DNA of 64,000 nucleotides from SpSt-398 sp041752235 (lineage in GTDB: Bacteria; Bacteroidota; Bacteroidia; Chitinophagales; Chitinophagaceae). Positions 54,845 through 63,544 of this stretch are shown one piece after another; positions within the stretch are counted from its first letter, which is position 1; the number at the start of each line of letters is the position of its first letter. The notes below the pieces were generated by a model. It was given only the letters and a program-made list of their open reading frames with translations. It did no database searches and had not been told where the DNA came from. The stretch spans positions 228,379 through 292,378 of the forward strand of contig JBGSHM010000001.1 of NCBI GenBank assembly GCA_041752235.1, written 5' to 3'. The position numbers and the translations under genes are program-made.

Positions 54845-56038
54845 ATGTCAACCTTCACTACCCACTCCTTCAAGAATCAAAAGGCCTTGATCCGCGTGGA
54901 TTTCAATGTGCCCCTGAATGATAAATATGAAATAACGGATGATACCCGCATGCGGGCCGCCGTACCCACCATCAAGAAAATACTGGCCGATGGAGGATCT
55001 GTGATCCTCATGAGTCACCTGGGCCGCCCAAAAGATGGTCCAACAGATAAGTATTCCCTCAAATACCTGGTCAATCACCTCAGTGACTTACTCGGAGGTG
55101 TCACCGTACTTTTTGCCAACGACTGTATCGGTGAACAGGCTTTTCTAACCGCTTCGATGATGCGCCCGGGCGAAGTGTTGTTACTGGAGAACCTGCGTTT
55201 TTATAAAGAAGAGGAGAAGGGAAATGAAGAGTTTGCCAAAAAACTCGCTCAACTCGGGGATGTATATGTCAATGACGCCTTTGGAACTGCCCACCGGGCC
55301 CATGCCTCCACAGCCGTGATCGCGCAGTTTTTCCCGAAAGACAAGCGGATGTTTGGGCTTTTAATGGAAGGCGAAGTATCCAGTGCGGAAAAAGTATTGC
55401 ACCAATCCGAAAAACCATTCACTGCCATTATCGGTGGTGCTAAGGTTTCTGATAAAATACTCATCATTGAAAACCTCCTGGAGAGAGCGACGGATATCAT
55501 TATCGGCGGCGGGATGGCGTATACATTTATGAAAGCCCAGGGTGGACAGATCGGTAAATCGCTTTGTGAAGAAGACCGACTTGACACAGCCAAAGAACTA
55601 TTGGTAAAGGCCAAGGCCAAAGGGGTGAATCTTCATTTGCCCTCGGATAGCGTGATAGCCGATAAGTTTGCCGCCGATGCCGAAACCTCTATTACCCCGA
55701 GCAATCAGATTCCGGATGGCTGGATGGGATTGGATATTGGCCCCGATGCCAGGGTGGAATTTGCCCGGGTCATCAAAAGCAGCAGGACGATTCTCTGGAA
55801 CGGACCCATGGGCGTATTTGAAATGGAGAAATTCCAGGCAGGTACCAAAGCCATTGCCACCGCCGTAGCAGAAGCCACAGGGGCAGGGGCGTTCTCCCTG
55901 GTAGGTGGAGGCGACAGTGTTTCCGCGGTAAACCAGTTCGGTTATACGGACAAAGTGAGCTATGTTTCCACGGGTGGCGGCGCTATGCTGGAGTACTTTG
56001 AAGGCAAGGAACTGCCGGGTATTGCTGCTGTGAAATAG
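54845..56038 (+). CDS. pgk: Phosphoglycerate kinase
   Basis: The enzyme moves phosphate from 1,3-bisphosphoglycerate to ADP. The 397-residue protein has RVDFNVPLND near the start, LMSHLGRPKDG, LLLENLRFYKEEEKG, the nucleotide loop NGPMGVFEM, and the C-terminal SLVGGGDSVSAV with STGGGAMLEYFEGKELPG. All active-site segments are intact. It lies downstream of gap, separated by a terminator. Confidence 0.98.
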   Translation: MSTFTTHSFKNQKALIRVDFNVPLNDKYEITDDTRMRAAVPTIKKILADGGSVILMSHLGRPKDGPTDKYSLKYLVNHLSDLLGGVTVLFANDCIGEQAFLTASMMRPGEVLLLENLRFYKEEEKGNEEFAKKLAQLGDVYVNDAFGTAHRAHASTAVIAQFFPKDKRMFGLLMEGEVSSAEKVLHQSEKPFTAIIGGAKVSDKILIIENLLERATDIIIGGGMAYTFMKAQGGQIGKSLCEEDRLDTAKELLVKAKAKGVNLHLPSDSVIADKFAADAETSITPSNQIPDGWMGLDIGPDARVEFARVIKSSRTILWNGPMGVFEMEKFQAGTKAIATAVAEATGAGAFSLVGGGDSVSAVNQFGYTDKVSYVSTGGGAMLEYFEGKELPGIAAVK

Positions 56039-56040
56039 GG

Positions 56041-56140
56041 CTATTTTATTATTAATTACTGATTATTAATTATTAAGATCGGGAAGTATCCTTTCTTGGG
56101 GGTTTTTTGCCTTTCCTAATAATTAATAATCAATATGTAA
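56041..56140. repeat. AT-rich ATTAATTATT inverted repeat
   Basis: ATTATTAATTACTGATTATT and the following AATTATTAAG are mirrored by CCTAATAATTAATAATCAA around a GC-richer centre. The wording is shared with 329-384 and 62966-63001. It lies after pgk and before lemA. Confidence 0.6.
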
Positions 56141-56189
56141 GAACCAATTCAACTAACTCCTACCTTTATATTCTAAAAACTTTTCAACC

Positions 56190-56804
56190 ATGAAAGGAAC
56201 ACGTAATATTGGATTGATTGTCATTGTTGGTATTCTTGTGATCTTCCTCTTTTGGGGTTGTAATGGATACAATGGGGTGGTAAAACAAGACGAGAACGTT
56301 AAGAACATGTGGAGCAATGTGCAAAGTTCTTATCAGCGTCGTGCTGACCTGATCCCCAATCTGGTCAATACCGTTCGCAGTGAAGCCACTTTTGAACAGC
56401 AAACCCTGATCCAAACCATTGAGGCCAGGTATAAAAACCTGGGTGGTATCAAGGTCGATCCCAATCAATTGACCCCTGAGAATATTCAAAAATTTCAACA
56501 GGCCCAAGGCGAGTTAAGCAGTGCCCTTCAACGACTGATGGTGGTGGTAGAGAACTATCCCAACCTGAAAGCCAATGAAGGTTTCCGTAATCTGCAAGCC
56601 CAACTGGAAGGAACGGAAAACCGGATCAATACGGCCAGAAATGACTTTAACGGAGCCATTAATGCCTATAATACCAAGGTAAGGTCATTCCCCGTGAATC
56701 TGCTTGCCGGTATGTTTGGCTTTAGTCCTAAAGAGGGCTTCAAAGCCGATGAAGGCAGTCAGAATGCTCCGAAGATTCCTGAAAACATGATGGAGACAAA
56801 ATGA
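56190..56804 (+). CDS. lemA: LemA family protein
   Basis: The 204-residue product has one N-terminal membrane helix (IGLIVIVGILVIFLFWG) and the LemA core: YNGVVKQDENVKNMWSNVQS, then SYQRRADLIPNLVNTVRSEA, followed by long helices (NAYNTKVRSFPVNLLAGMFG at the end). LemA proteins are common membrane proteins of unclear function, often next to TPM-domain genes as here. The next start overlaps its stop by 4 bp. Confidence 0.95.
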   Translation: MKGTRNIGLIVIVGILVIFLFWGCNGYNGVVKQDENVKNMWSNVQSSYQRRADLIPNLVNTVRSEATFEQQTLIQTIEARYKNLGGIKVDPNQLTPENIQKFQQAQGELSSALQRLMVVVENYPNLKANEGFRNLQAQLEGTENRINTARNDFNGAINAYNTKVRSFPVNLLAGMFGFSPKEGFKADEGSQNAPKIPENMMETK

Positions 56805-57262
56805 CCCTTTTCCCCTGGCGCAAACAACCCGCTCTCTTTTCGGAAGAAGAGAGAAAATCGATCGTGCAGGCAATCCGTGACGCGGAGCGCATGACGAGCG
56901 GGGAAGTGCGTGTATTTGTGGAAAGCAAATGCCGGTTTATGGATCCAGTTGACCGGGCCGGGGAAATATTCTTTCGGTTAAAGATGGACAAGACCGATGA
57001 CCGAAATGGGGTGCTGGTGTATATCGCCGTTAAAGACCACCAGTTGGCCATTTTTGGCGATGAAGGAATCCACAAACGGGTAGGACAGGAGTTCTGGATC
57101 AATGAAGTAAAACGAATGACCGGCAGTTTCATCAAAGAAAACTACGCTGAAGGCCTTCGGCAATGCGTGATTGATATCGGGCAGGTCCTTCATCAACATT
57201 TTCCCTATAACAACGACACGGATAAAAATGAATTACCGGACGATATCGTCTTTGGTAAATGA
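56801..57262 (+). CDS. TPM domain protein, first copy
   Basis: The 153-residue protein is a stand-alone TPM (TLP18.3/Psb32/MOLO-1) domain: EERKSIVQAIRDAERMTSGE, then VRVFVESKCRFMDPVDRA and GVLVYIAVKDHQLAIFGDEG, with a C-terminal helix. There is no signal peptide, so it is probably cytoplasmic or bound to LemA. It overlaps both neighbours by 4 bp. TPM domains can act as phosphatases in plants, but the bacterial role is not settled. Confidence 0.88.
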   Translation: MTLFPWRKQPALFSEEERKSIVQAIRDAERMTSGEVRVFVESKCRFMDPVDRAGEIFFRLKMDKTDDRNGVLVYIAVKDHQLAIFGDEGIHKRVGQEFWINEVKRMTGSFIKENYAEGLRQCVIDIGQVLHQHFPYNNDTDKNELPDDIVFGK

Positions 57263-58071
57263 ACATGCGCCTACTTTTTACCACCATATTATTGTTCACC
57301 ACGTTTTGCCTGACTGCCCAGGTGGACAAAGCTATACCTGCTCCTCCCAATCCGGCCAGGTTGTACAATGACTTTACCAGCACAAAGGATTTTCTAACCG
57401 CTCATCAGGCGGAGGAATTGGAGCAGAAATTGGTGGCTTTTGATGACAGCACCTCCAACCAGATCGTGATCGTGATCATGGGGAATCTGAAAGGCTATGA
57501 GGCCAATGAATTTGCAACGGCCTTAGGCAGAAAATGGGGGGTTGGGAACAAGGAGTTTAATAACGGGATCGTGGTATTGATCTCCACTGGCGAGGACGAT
57601 ACCCGCCGCGATGCCTATATCGCTACCGGATATGGTCTCGAAGGGGCGATACCCGACATCACAGCGAAACGAATCGTTGATAATGAATTAGTGCCCTACC
57701 TCAAAGAAGGAAAGGGTAGTTATTACCGCGGTCTTGATAATACGGTAGATGCCCTGTTAAAAGCCGCCGCAGGTGAATATGTGGCACCGGAAGGTTATGC
57801 CAATCGTAAAGGAAAGGATGGCCTGCATCCTTTACTCATTTTTGCCCTCATTGTCGGTTTCTGGTTGCTTATTGCCTTTATTAAAGGGGGTGGCAAAGGA
57901 GGCGGCATGATGTCACGCCGGGGTTACAGAGGCTGGGTAGGTCCCTGGATCGGCACCGGAGGCTGGACAGGTGGCGGAAGCGGAGGTTGGTCCGGCGGCG
58001 GTGGCGGTGGTGGATTCGGCGGGTTTGGAGGCGGAAGTTTTGGTGGGGGTGGAGCCGGAAGCAGCTGGTAA
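57259..58071 (+). CDS. Secreted TPM domain protein with membrane anchor and Gly-rich tail
   Basis: The 270-residue protein has a signal peptide (LLFTTILLFTTFCLTAQ), a TPM domain (residues about 35-180, TSNQIVIVIMGNLKGYEANE and VGNKEFNNGIVVLISTGEDD), a membrane helix at about 193-210, and a C-terminal tail of Gly and Ser (GGGGGGGFGGFGGGS). This matches YgcG-like proteins, which commonly follow lemA. The TPM domain is outside the inner membrane. The three genes are translationally coupled. Confidence 0.92.
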   Translation: MNMRLLFTTILLFTTFCLTAQVDKAIPAPPNPARLYNDFTSTKDFLTAHQAEELEQKLVAFDDSTSNQIVIVIMGNLKGYEANEFATALGRKWGVGNKEFNNGIVVLISTGEDDTRRDAYIATGYGLEGAIPDITAKRIVDNELVPYLKEGKGSYYRGLDNTVDALLKAAAGEYVAPEGYANRKGKDGLHPLLIFALIVGFWLLIAFIKGGGKGGGMMSRRGYRGWVGPWIGTGGWTGGGSGGWSGGGGGGGFGGFGGGSFGGGGAGSSW

Positions 58072-58086
58072 TTTGTAATATTATTT

Positions 58087-58161
58087 ACCGCAAAGGCACA
58101 ACGACGCAATGGGGCGCTAATTTTTTCTTAGCGCCCCTTTGCGTCTTTGTGCCTTTGCGGT
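58087..58161. repeat. Long hairpin ACCGCAAAGGCACAACGACG / inverse
   Basis: ACCGCAAAGGCACAACGACG, CAATGGGGCGCTAA, a TTTTTTC loop, then TTAGCGCCCCTTTGCGTCTT and TGTGCCTTTGCGGT form a long near-perfect hairpin between the convergent TPM and aminopeptidase genes. It is the same family as 25464-25532. Confidence 0.8.
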
Positions 58162-58170
58162 GAAACTGGA

Positions 58171-60723
58171 TTAGAAGCCTTTCTCCGGCAATTTGGCTTT
58201 GATATAATCTACCATGGTACGTAATCCTGCATCTTCTCCCTTTTCCTTGATCTTCTTCAATTTCGCTTCCATGATATTTTTCAGCGTGCTATTCAGAAAA
58301 GGATCTGTTTGATTTTTAAATGATTCAGGTATGGCGTCCCGGAATTCAGCGATCGCATCTGCTCCTTTCTTTACCTGGTCAACATTATCAGAGGCCATCA
58401 AATAAACGGAGAGCCCATTCAGTAAACCGAATTTGGCATTGCTCAGGGGCATGCCGATGAATTCATCCAGGATCGAAGCCCCAACAGTTTCATCACCCGA
58501 ATTTAATAAGGAGGTTTGTACGGCATCTTTCAATGAACCTTTGATCTTGGTACCGTACAGTTTTTTAGCGATGGATAAAGCCTTTTCTGGATCCAACTCC
58601 TCGAGCGCACTAAGGGCATTACCAGACACCGTATACGAAGAATCATTTACAGCTGATTCAAACAGGGACAGGTAGTCCTTTTTTCCATATTCGCCCAGTG
58701 CCTCGATCGCATCCGCTCTCACCAGGGATTTTTTATCATTCTTTGCCAGTCCGAGCAGGATAGGCTCAACTTCAGCCTTGGTTTTTTCATCCTTCAGGTT
58801 GAGTTGGCTGATCGCGAGACGGCGAAGACCGTGATAGAGGTCCTGCATAGCCGTTTTTATCAGTTCAAGCGCTTTGGCATCCTTCTGGTTCTTTCCGGCA
58901 AAAAGGATGGCTTCGCGGCGGTCCACATAATTACCTGCGTATTTGTATTGATGGATGAAGTTGTCCAGGGACTTGTTATCCTTTTTCTGCCACAACAATA
59001 CTTTGTCCGCATCTACATTTACAAGATCCGGGTGTTGCGTATAGGAAAAACTAAAGGTATCTACCGCATTTTCCGCCCAAACTGTATAACGTTTTTTGGC
59101 GTTGCCGTTATAGATATCCACGGAAAGCGGCAGACGGAAGATCTTGCCACTTTTCTGGTTCTGTTTCAAAATGACCATCACCTTTCCGGCGGCATCATCA
59201 TATTTATAGTCAATGGTCACATTGGGGTGGCCATTGCTAAAATACCATTGGTTGAAGAACCAGTTCAGATCACGGCCTGTCACTTCTTCAAACGCCAGGC
59301 GCAATTGATGCGCTTCTGCCGATTTAAATTTATTAGTGGTCAGATATATGTTGAGTGATTTGAAGAAAGCACTGTCGCCTACCAGGTTGCGGAGCATGTG
59401 GAGGATACGGCCACCTTTCTGGTAGCTGACCAGGTCAAACATGTCTTCGCGGTTCTCATAATAAAAGCGGACCAGGTCCTTCTTATCGCTACCGGATTCG
59501 GGGTTTCCACCTTGCATCGCCACATTTTCACTGGAGCCGGAGAGATAGGAATTCAACCCGGAAAAATTCTCCGCATCGCCAGCGTCTTTGCCATATTTAT
59601 ATTCATCCCACAGGGTCTGGCTATAGTCCGCAAAGGATTCGTTGACAGTCAGGTTACTCCAGCTTTCGGCGGTTACATAATCGCCAAACCATTGGTGAAA
59701 CAGTTCATGTGCAATGGTGCTTTCCCAAATATTCCCATCGATCAGTTCGCGTGCATCCTGTTGTGCCTGATCCTGGTGAATGGTGGCCGTGGTATTCTCC
59801 ATGGCACCGGCTACATAATCGCGACCAGTGATCTGCGAATATTTGATCCAGGGATACTCCACTCCCGTGATCCGGGAGAAGTAGCTCATCATTTCGGGCG
59901 TATTCCCAAATATCTTCTTGGCAACAGAGGCATATTCAGGTTCCACATAGTAGTTTACTTCCTTGCCTTTGTACTTGTCTTTGATCACGGCATAGTCACC
60001 AACCCCCAGGAAAAAAAGATAAGGAGCATGAGGCAGGTCCATTTTCCAATAGTCGGTACGTGTACCATCGGTATTCTTCTTTTGCGAAATAAGTTTTCCA
60101 TTGGAAAGGGTGACATATTTATTGTCCACTGTGACCGTCAGCTCCTGGGTGGTTTTCTGATTGGTCTTATCGATCGTAGGGAACCAGGCTGAACTGGATT
60201 CGGTTTCTCCCTGGGTCCAGATTTGGGTGGGTTTGTTCTTTGTTTCCCCTTTGGGGTTGATAAAATACATCCCTTTTATACCCAGCATGGCTTGTTCCGG
60301 GTAGCGCGATTCAAATTCATCAGGTTTGGCGGTATAATCTATATAGATCATGTATTTCTCATTGGCCTTATAGGTTCTATCGAGAGCGATCTTCAGTTGC
60401 CAGTCATTATACGTATATTTTAAAGGCAATTTCTGGGTTCCTTTCACCAATGACACCGATTTGAATTCCATACCCTTTGCATCCAGGGTTAGTGAATCGG
60501 TCGGGTAAAAATGGGGGGTCAGGGTGATCCAGGCTTTTCCGTAGAGGTAGGATTTGCTAAAATCCGGTTTAACCTCCAGTTTGGTATGTATCAGGTCGTT
60601 GATACGGGTCGCGGTTTCCCGGTACTCTTTTTTCCAGGGTTCCTCCTGGGTCGGTTCTGTTTTTTGCGCAAATCCGATGAGGGTTATGGCAAGCAACAGG
60701 GAACATAATAGTGATCTTTTCAT
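58171..60723 (-). CDS. Secreted M1 family aminopeptidase
   Basis: The 850-residue product has a signal peptide (LLCSLLLAITLIGFAQ) and an M1 metallopeptidase core. The exopeptidase motif GAMEN is at 306-310, the zinc site HELFHQW at 339-345, and the third ligand Glu 362 in NESFADY. After about residue 600 come HEAT-like helical repeats (LAISQLNLKDEKTKAEVEPI, then LVRADAIEALGEYGKKDYLS). It should remove N-terminal residues from peptides in the periplasm or outside. It has no co-directional partner in the operon sense. Confidence 0.93.
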   Translation of the reverse strand: MKRSLLCSLLLAITLIGFAQKTEPTQEEPWKKEYRETATRINDLIHTKLEVKPDFSKSYLYGKAWITLTPHFYPTDSLTLDAKGMEFKSVSLVKGTQKLPLKYTYNDWQLKIALDRTYKANEKYMIYIDYTAKPDEFESRYPEQAMLGIKGMYFINPKGETKNKPTQIWTQGETESSSAWFPTIDKTNQKTTQELTVTVDNKYVTLSNGKLISQKKNTDGTRTDYWKMDLPHAPYLFFLGVGDYAVIKDKYKGKEVNYYVEPEYASVAKKIFGNTPEMMSYFSRITGVEYPWIKYSQITGRDYVAGAMENTTATIHQDQAQQDARELIDGNIWESTIAHELFHQWFGDYVTAESWSNLTVNESFADYSQTLWDEYKYGKDAGDAENFSGLNSYLSGSSENVAMQGGNPESGSDKKDLVRFYYENREDMFDLVSYQKGGRILHMLRNLVGDSAFFKSLNIYLTTNKFKSAEAHQLRLAFEEVTGRDLNWFFNQWYFSNGHPNVTIDYKYDDAAGKVMVILKQNQKSGKIFRLPLSVDIYNGNAKKRYTVWAENAVDTFSFSYTQHPDLVNVDADKVLLWQKKDNKSLDNFIHQYKYAGNYVDRREAILFAGKNQKDAKALELIKTAMQDLYHGLRRLAISQLNLKDEKTKAEVEPILLGLAKNDKKSLVRADAIEALGEYGKKDYLSLFESAVNDSSYTVSGNALSALEELDPEKALSIAKKLYGTKIKGSLKDAVQTSLLNSGDETVGASILDEFIGMPLSNAKFGLLNGLSVYLMASDNVDQVKKGADAIAEFRDAIPESFKNQTDPFLNSTLKNIMEAKLKKIKEKGEDAGLRTMVDYIKAKLPEKGF

Positions 60724-60876
60724 ATCTTGATTTTGTGAGGGACAAAAATAGCCGCAATTGCTTAATGGCCTGGGGGTTTTTGACAGGCGGTAATAATTTT
60801 AACAGGTCAGGGAGACGGGACAATACGTATCTTCGTTATCATCATTTTAAGTTCAAAACCGTGTAACCGGCGATTT

Positions 60877-62184
60877 ATGATCAGAAGGTCTTTTTTTCTC
60901 GCAATATTGATTCTGACGGTGTTAGCGGCTTCGGCCCAGCGTACCTATTTCCTCTATTTTCAAACCGATAACCAACAACCCTTTTTTTTAAAAATGGGGG
61001 AGAAGCTGTATAGCTCCACGGCCAGTGGTTACCTGATCTTGCCAAAACTGAAGGACACGACTCATTTTTTCTCGATTGGTTTTCCCGGCCGCGAGGCGCA
61101 GGAGAACTTTTATTATACCATGAACCATAAGGATCATGGTTTTCTGCTTAAACATTTTCCCGAGAAAGGCTGGGGATTATTTGACCTGCAGACATTGGGT
61201 GTACAAATGGCTTCCCGGATGGGCTCCGCGCCGGGAGAGTCGGTGATCCGAACAGAAAAAAAGGAACCCAATGAATTTACTGATCTCCTTGTAAAAGCAT
61301 CCAACGATACCACTTTAAAAGAAAAGGTCATTCTTGAAGAACCTGTGGTTGTTGCAGCGATCGATACCGTTAAAAAAGTGGCGATAGATTCCCCGGTGGT
61401 TATGGCAGAGGAGAAAAAGGAGATACCGATTAAAGACACGGTTGTTTTTTCAAAACCAGTTATTGATACACCTGGTATCCCGGTGGTTGAAAAGCCCATT
61501 GAAGCAGTTGAGGATACCGTTAAAAAAGTAGTGGAAGAACCTGTCAAACAAGTGGAAGTTCCCAGAGAAGAGCCCAAGGTGGCAGAGCCTGTCAAAGAAG
61601 AGCCGATACGTGTAATAGCCCAAACCCCGGAGGAACCCGCCTATCAATTGTCAAAAGTGATAAGGCGCTCCGAGAGTTCGACCACCGGAGGATTTGGTAT
61701 TGTATTCCTTGACCAGTTCCCCGATGGGAAAGTAGATACGATTCGGATTTTGATACCTCCAACCAAGGCAGCACCGGTTATTGAAAACAAACCGGTTGAA
61801 AAAAAGAAGAGCGATCTGAAATTCTTGGAGATTCTCCCCGATAGTGCCAAACAGGATGTAAAGCCACAGCGTTGCCCGGTGGTAGCTACAGAGGAGGACT
61901 TTTTTCAGGTGAGACGGGAGATGGCAGGAGAGATCAGTGATGCCGCGATGGCGGAGAAGGCTAAAAAGGCACTATCCCAAAAATGTTATTCAACCTTGCA
62001 AATACGTAACCTGGGGAACCTGTTTCTCGATGATGCCGGGAAAATGGGTTTTTACCAAATGGCCTTTGCCCATGTCTCCGATCCTGAAAGTTTTGGCAGG
62101 TTACAGGAGGAATTAAAGGATCCGGTAGCTGCGGATCGTTTTCGTGCCTGGTGGGAGGCACAATCCACAAAATCGCCCCAATAA
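60877..62184 (+). CDS. Secreted protein with Pro/Val/Glu-rich linker and DUF4476-like C-terminus
   Basis: The 435-residue protein has a signal peptide (FFLAILILTVLAASAQ), an N-terminal beta-rich domain (RTYFLYFQTDNQQPFFLKMG), a long charged and Pro-rich linker from about 125 to 255 (for example KPIEAVEDTVKKVVEEPVKQ), and a C-terminal helical domain with EEDFFQVRREMAGEISDAAM, AKKALSQKCYSTLQIRNLGN, and MAFAHVSDPESFGRLQEELK. The last part fits DUF4476, common in Bacteroidota. The linker contains repeats of DTVKKV. The function is unknown; the layout suggests an envelope-spanning or surface protein. It precedes truA by 1 bp. Confidence 0.78.
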   Translation: MIRRSFFLAILILTVLAASAQRTYFLYFQTDNQQPFFLKMGEKLYSSTASGYLILPKLKDTTHFFSIGFPGREAQENFYYTMNHKDHGFLLKHFPEKGWGLFDLQTLGVQMASRMGSAPGESVIRTEKKEPNEFTDLLVKASNDTTLKEKVILEEPVVVAAIDTVKKVAIDSPVVMAEEKKEIPIKDTVVFSKPVIDTPGIPVVEKPIEAVEDTVKKVVEEPVKQVEVPREEPKVAEPVKEEPIRVIAQTPEEPAYQLSKVIRRSESSTTGGFGIVFLDQFPDGKVDTIRILIPPTKAAPVIENKPVEKKKSDLKFLEILPDSAKQDVKPQRCPVVATEEDFFQVRREMAGEISDAAMAEKAKKALSQKCYSTLQIRNLGNLFLDDAGKMGFYQMAFAHVSDPESFGRLQEELKDPVAADRFRAWWEAQSTKSPQ

Positions 62185-62185
62185 G

Positions 62186-62965
62186 ATGAGTCGGTACTTC
62201 ATGGAGTTATCCTATAAGGGGACTCACTACAAAGGTTTCCAGGTACAGGAGAATGCCCATACGGTACAAGGGGAGATAGAGCAGGCATTAAAGATTTTAC
62301 AACGAGACGAAATACGATTGACAGGATCCTCCCGCACGGACGCCGGTGTGCATGCGCTGCAGAATTTTTTCCATTTTGATTATGAAGGCGTTTTATTGCC
62401 CACACTTGTATATAAACTCAATGCCATTCTTTCCCGGGACATAGCGATCAAACGTATATTCCAGGTAGGCGAGGAGGCCCATAGCCGGTTTGACGCCATT
62501 TATCGTGAATACTGCTATTATTTAGCCCGGGAACGCGACCCATTTTTACAGGACAGGAGCTGGTATTATCCATATACACTTGACCGGGGTTTATTGGACC
62601 AGGCCGCTGCTTTATTAAAGGAGTATGAGGATTTCACTTCATTTTCCAAGCGCAATACCCAGGCAAAGACGGCCCTTTGTCGTTTGGAGCTCAGCCAATG
62701 GTTGGAGGAAGGCGATTGTCTTGTTTATCAGGTCAGGGCCAATCGGTTTCTGCGGGGGATGGTCAGGGCCTTGGTGGCGACTATGTTATTGGTAGCCAGG
62801 GGGAAGATGAGTATCGAGGAGTTTCGGAAGGTCATAGAGGCCAGGGATTGCACCCGGGCGAGTTTTGCGGCGCCTGGATTGGGGTTGTTTTTAGTGGAGG
62901 TAGGTTTTCCCGAGGGTTATTTCTCCCACCAGCCTATGCGAAAGGATGACCTGGAGTCATTGTAA
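62186..62965 (+). CDS. truA: tRNA pseudouridine synthase A
   Basis: TruA makes pseudouridine at positions 38-40 of tRNAs. From the ATG at 62186 (MSRYFMELSYKGTHYKGFQV) the protein has 260 residues with catalytic Asp 52 in GSSRTDAGVHA, FHFDYEG, and the C-terminal ANRFLRGMVRALVATMLLVA. The longer reading from 62144 runs inside the previous gene. It is likely read with the upstream gene. Confidence 0.96.
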   Translation: MSRYFMELSYKGTHYKGFQVQENAHTVQGEIEQALKILQRDEIRLTGSSRTDAGVHALQNFFHFDYEGVLLPTLVYKLNAILSRDIAIKRIFQVGEEAHSRFDAIYREYCYYLARERDPFLQDRSWYYPYTLDRGLLDQAAALLKEYEDFTSFSKRNTQAKTALCRLELSQWLEEGDCLVYQVRANRFLRGMVRALVATMLLVARGKMSIEEFRKVIEARDCTRASFAAPGLGLFLVEVGFPEGYFSHQPMRKDDLESL

Positions 62966-63100
62966 ATTATGGATTATTAATTATTGATTATTGATTATTA
63001 GGCTCTTAATTCACTATTCACCACTCACCGCTCACGCCTCACGTTTCACGTCTCCCGCCTCACATCTCCCGCTCCTCACGAACCTAACTTTCTGCAATTT
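62966..63100. repeat. ATTATTAATT tract followed by degenerate TCACNNCTCAC tandem units
   Basis: After truA the text begins ATTATGGATTATTAATTATTGATTATTGATTATTAGG and continues with TTCACTATTCACCACTCACC, then GCTCACGCCTCACGTTTCACGT, a run of 7-9 bp units built on CTCAC. It precedes the rRNA promoters. No gene is seen. Confidence 0.55.
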
Positions 63101-63113
63101 TTTTCAAAAAAGA

Positions 63114-63144
63114 TTTGTTGGAGAACGCTAGCATCCTATCTTTG
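63114..63144 (+). promoter_or_regulatory. rRNA promoter P1
   Basis: TTTG at 63114-63117, 19 bp, and TATCTTTG at 63137-63144 match the Bacteroidota consensus exactly. The initial transcript contains the stem CCCGC/GCGGG at 63148-63166. Confidence 0.85.
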
Positions 63145-63228
63145 CGACCCGCAAATGAAAAGCGGGGTAGTTCTAAGACATAAGTGATTCAGGAGTAAGG
63201 GGGATGTGAATAAAAGAGGAGGATTTTT

Positions 63229-63259
63229 TTTGTGGTGAAAGATGGTTGCTGTATCTTTG
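63229..63259 (+). promoter_or_regulatory. rRNA promoter P2
   Basis: TTTG at 63229-63232, 19 bp, and TATCTTTG at 63252-63259. The start region CCGTCCGCTTCAAAAAAACG can form CCGT/ACGG and is followed by GGTTAGTTCTA, a copy of the P1 context GGGTAGTTCTA. Confidence 0.85.
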
Positions 63260-63344
63260 CCGTCCGCTTCAAAAAAACGGGTTAGTTCTACTCAAATAAT
63301 CATCTGATTTTCACGCCAATTTTTTTCGAATTTTTGAAAAATAA

Positions 63345-63376
63345 TTTGGCTAGGAATAAAATGGCTCTTACCTTTG
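63345..63376 (+). promoter_or_regulatory. rRNA promoter P3
   Basis: TTTG at 63345-63348, 20 bp, and TACCTTTG at 63369-63376. The stem CCCGTT/AACGGG follows at 63381-63397 and is again followed by GTAGG. Confidence 0.82.
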
Positions 63377-63544
63377 CACTCCCGTTCAAAAAACGGGTAG
63401 GCGTAAAAGCTGAAAGATCTTTGAAAGTCGGGAAACAATAGCACATAAATAGACTCTATTTATGCACTTAGGTAAGTCAAGCGAAATATTCGATTTGACA
63501 CGTTAATTCTACTTTGAATTAGCAGTCAGCATCAAACAACATTT
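63377..63544 (+). promoter_or_regulatory. rRNA leader with antitermination-like and processing hairpin elements
   Basis: The leader contains GAAAGATCTTTGAAAG at 63411-63426, similar to the boxA-type region of other Bacteroidota rrn leaders, and a 9 bp hairpin CATAAATAG/CTATTTATG at 63444-63464. A weaker TTAATTC/GAATTA pair lies just before the 16S. It probably guides antitermination and RNase III processing; this is inferred from position. Confidence 0.5.
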
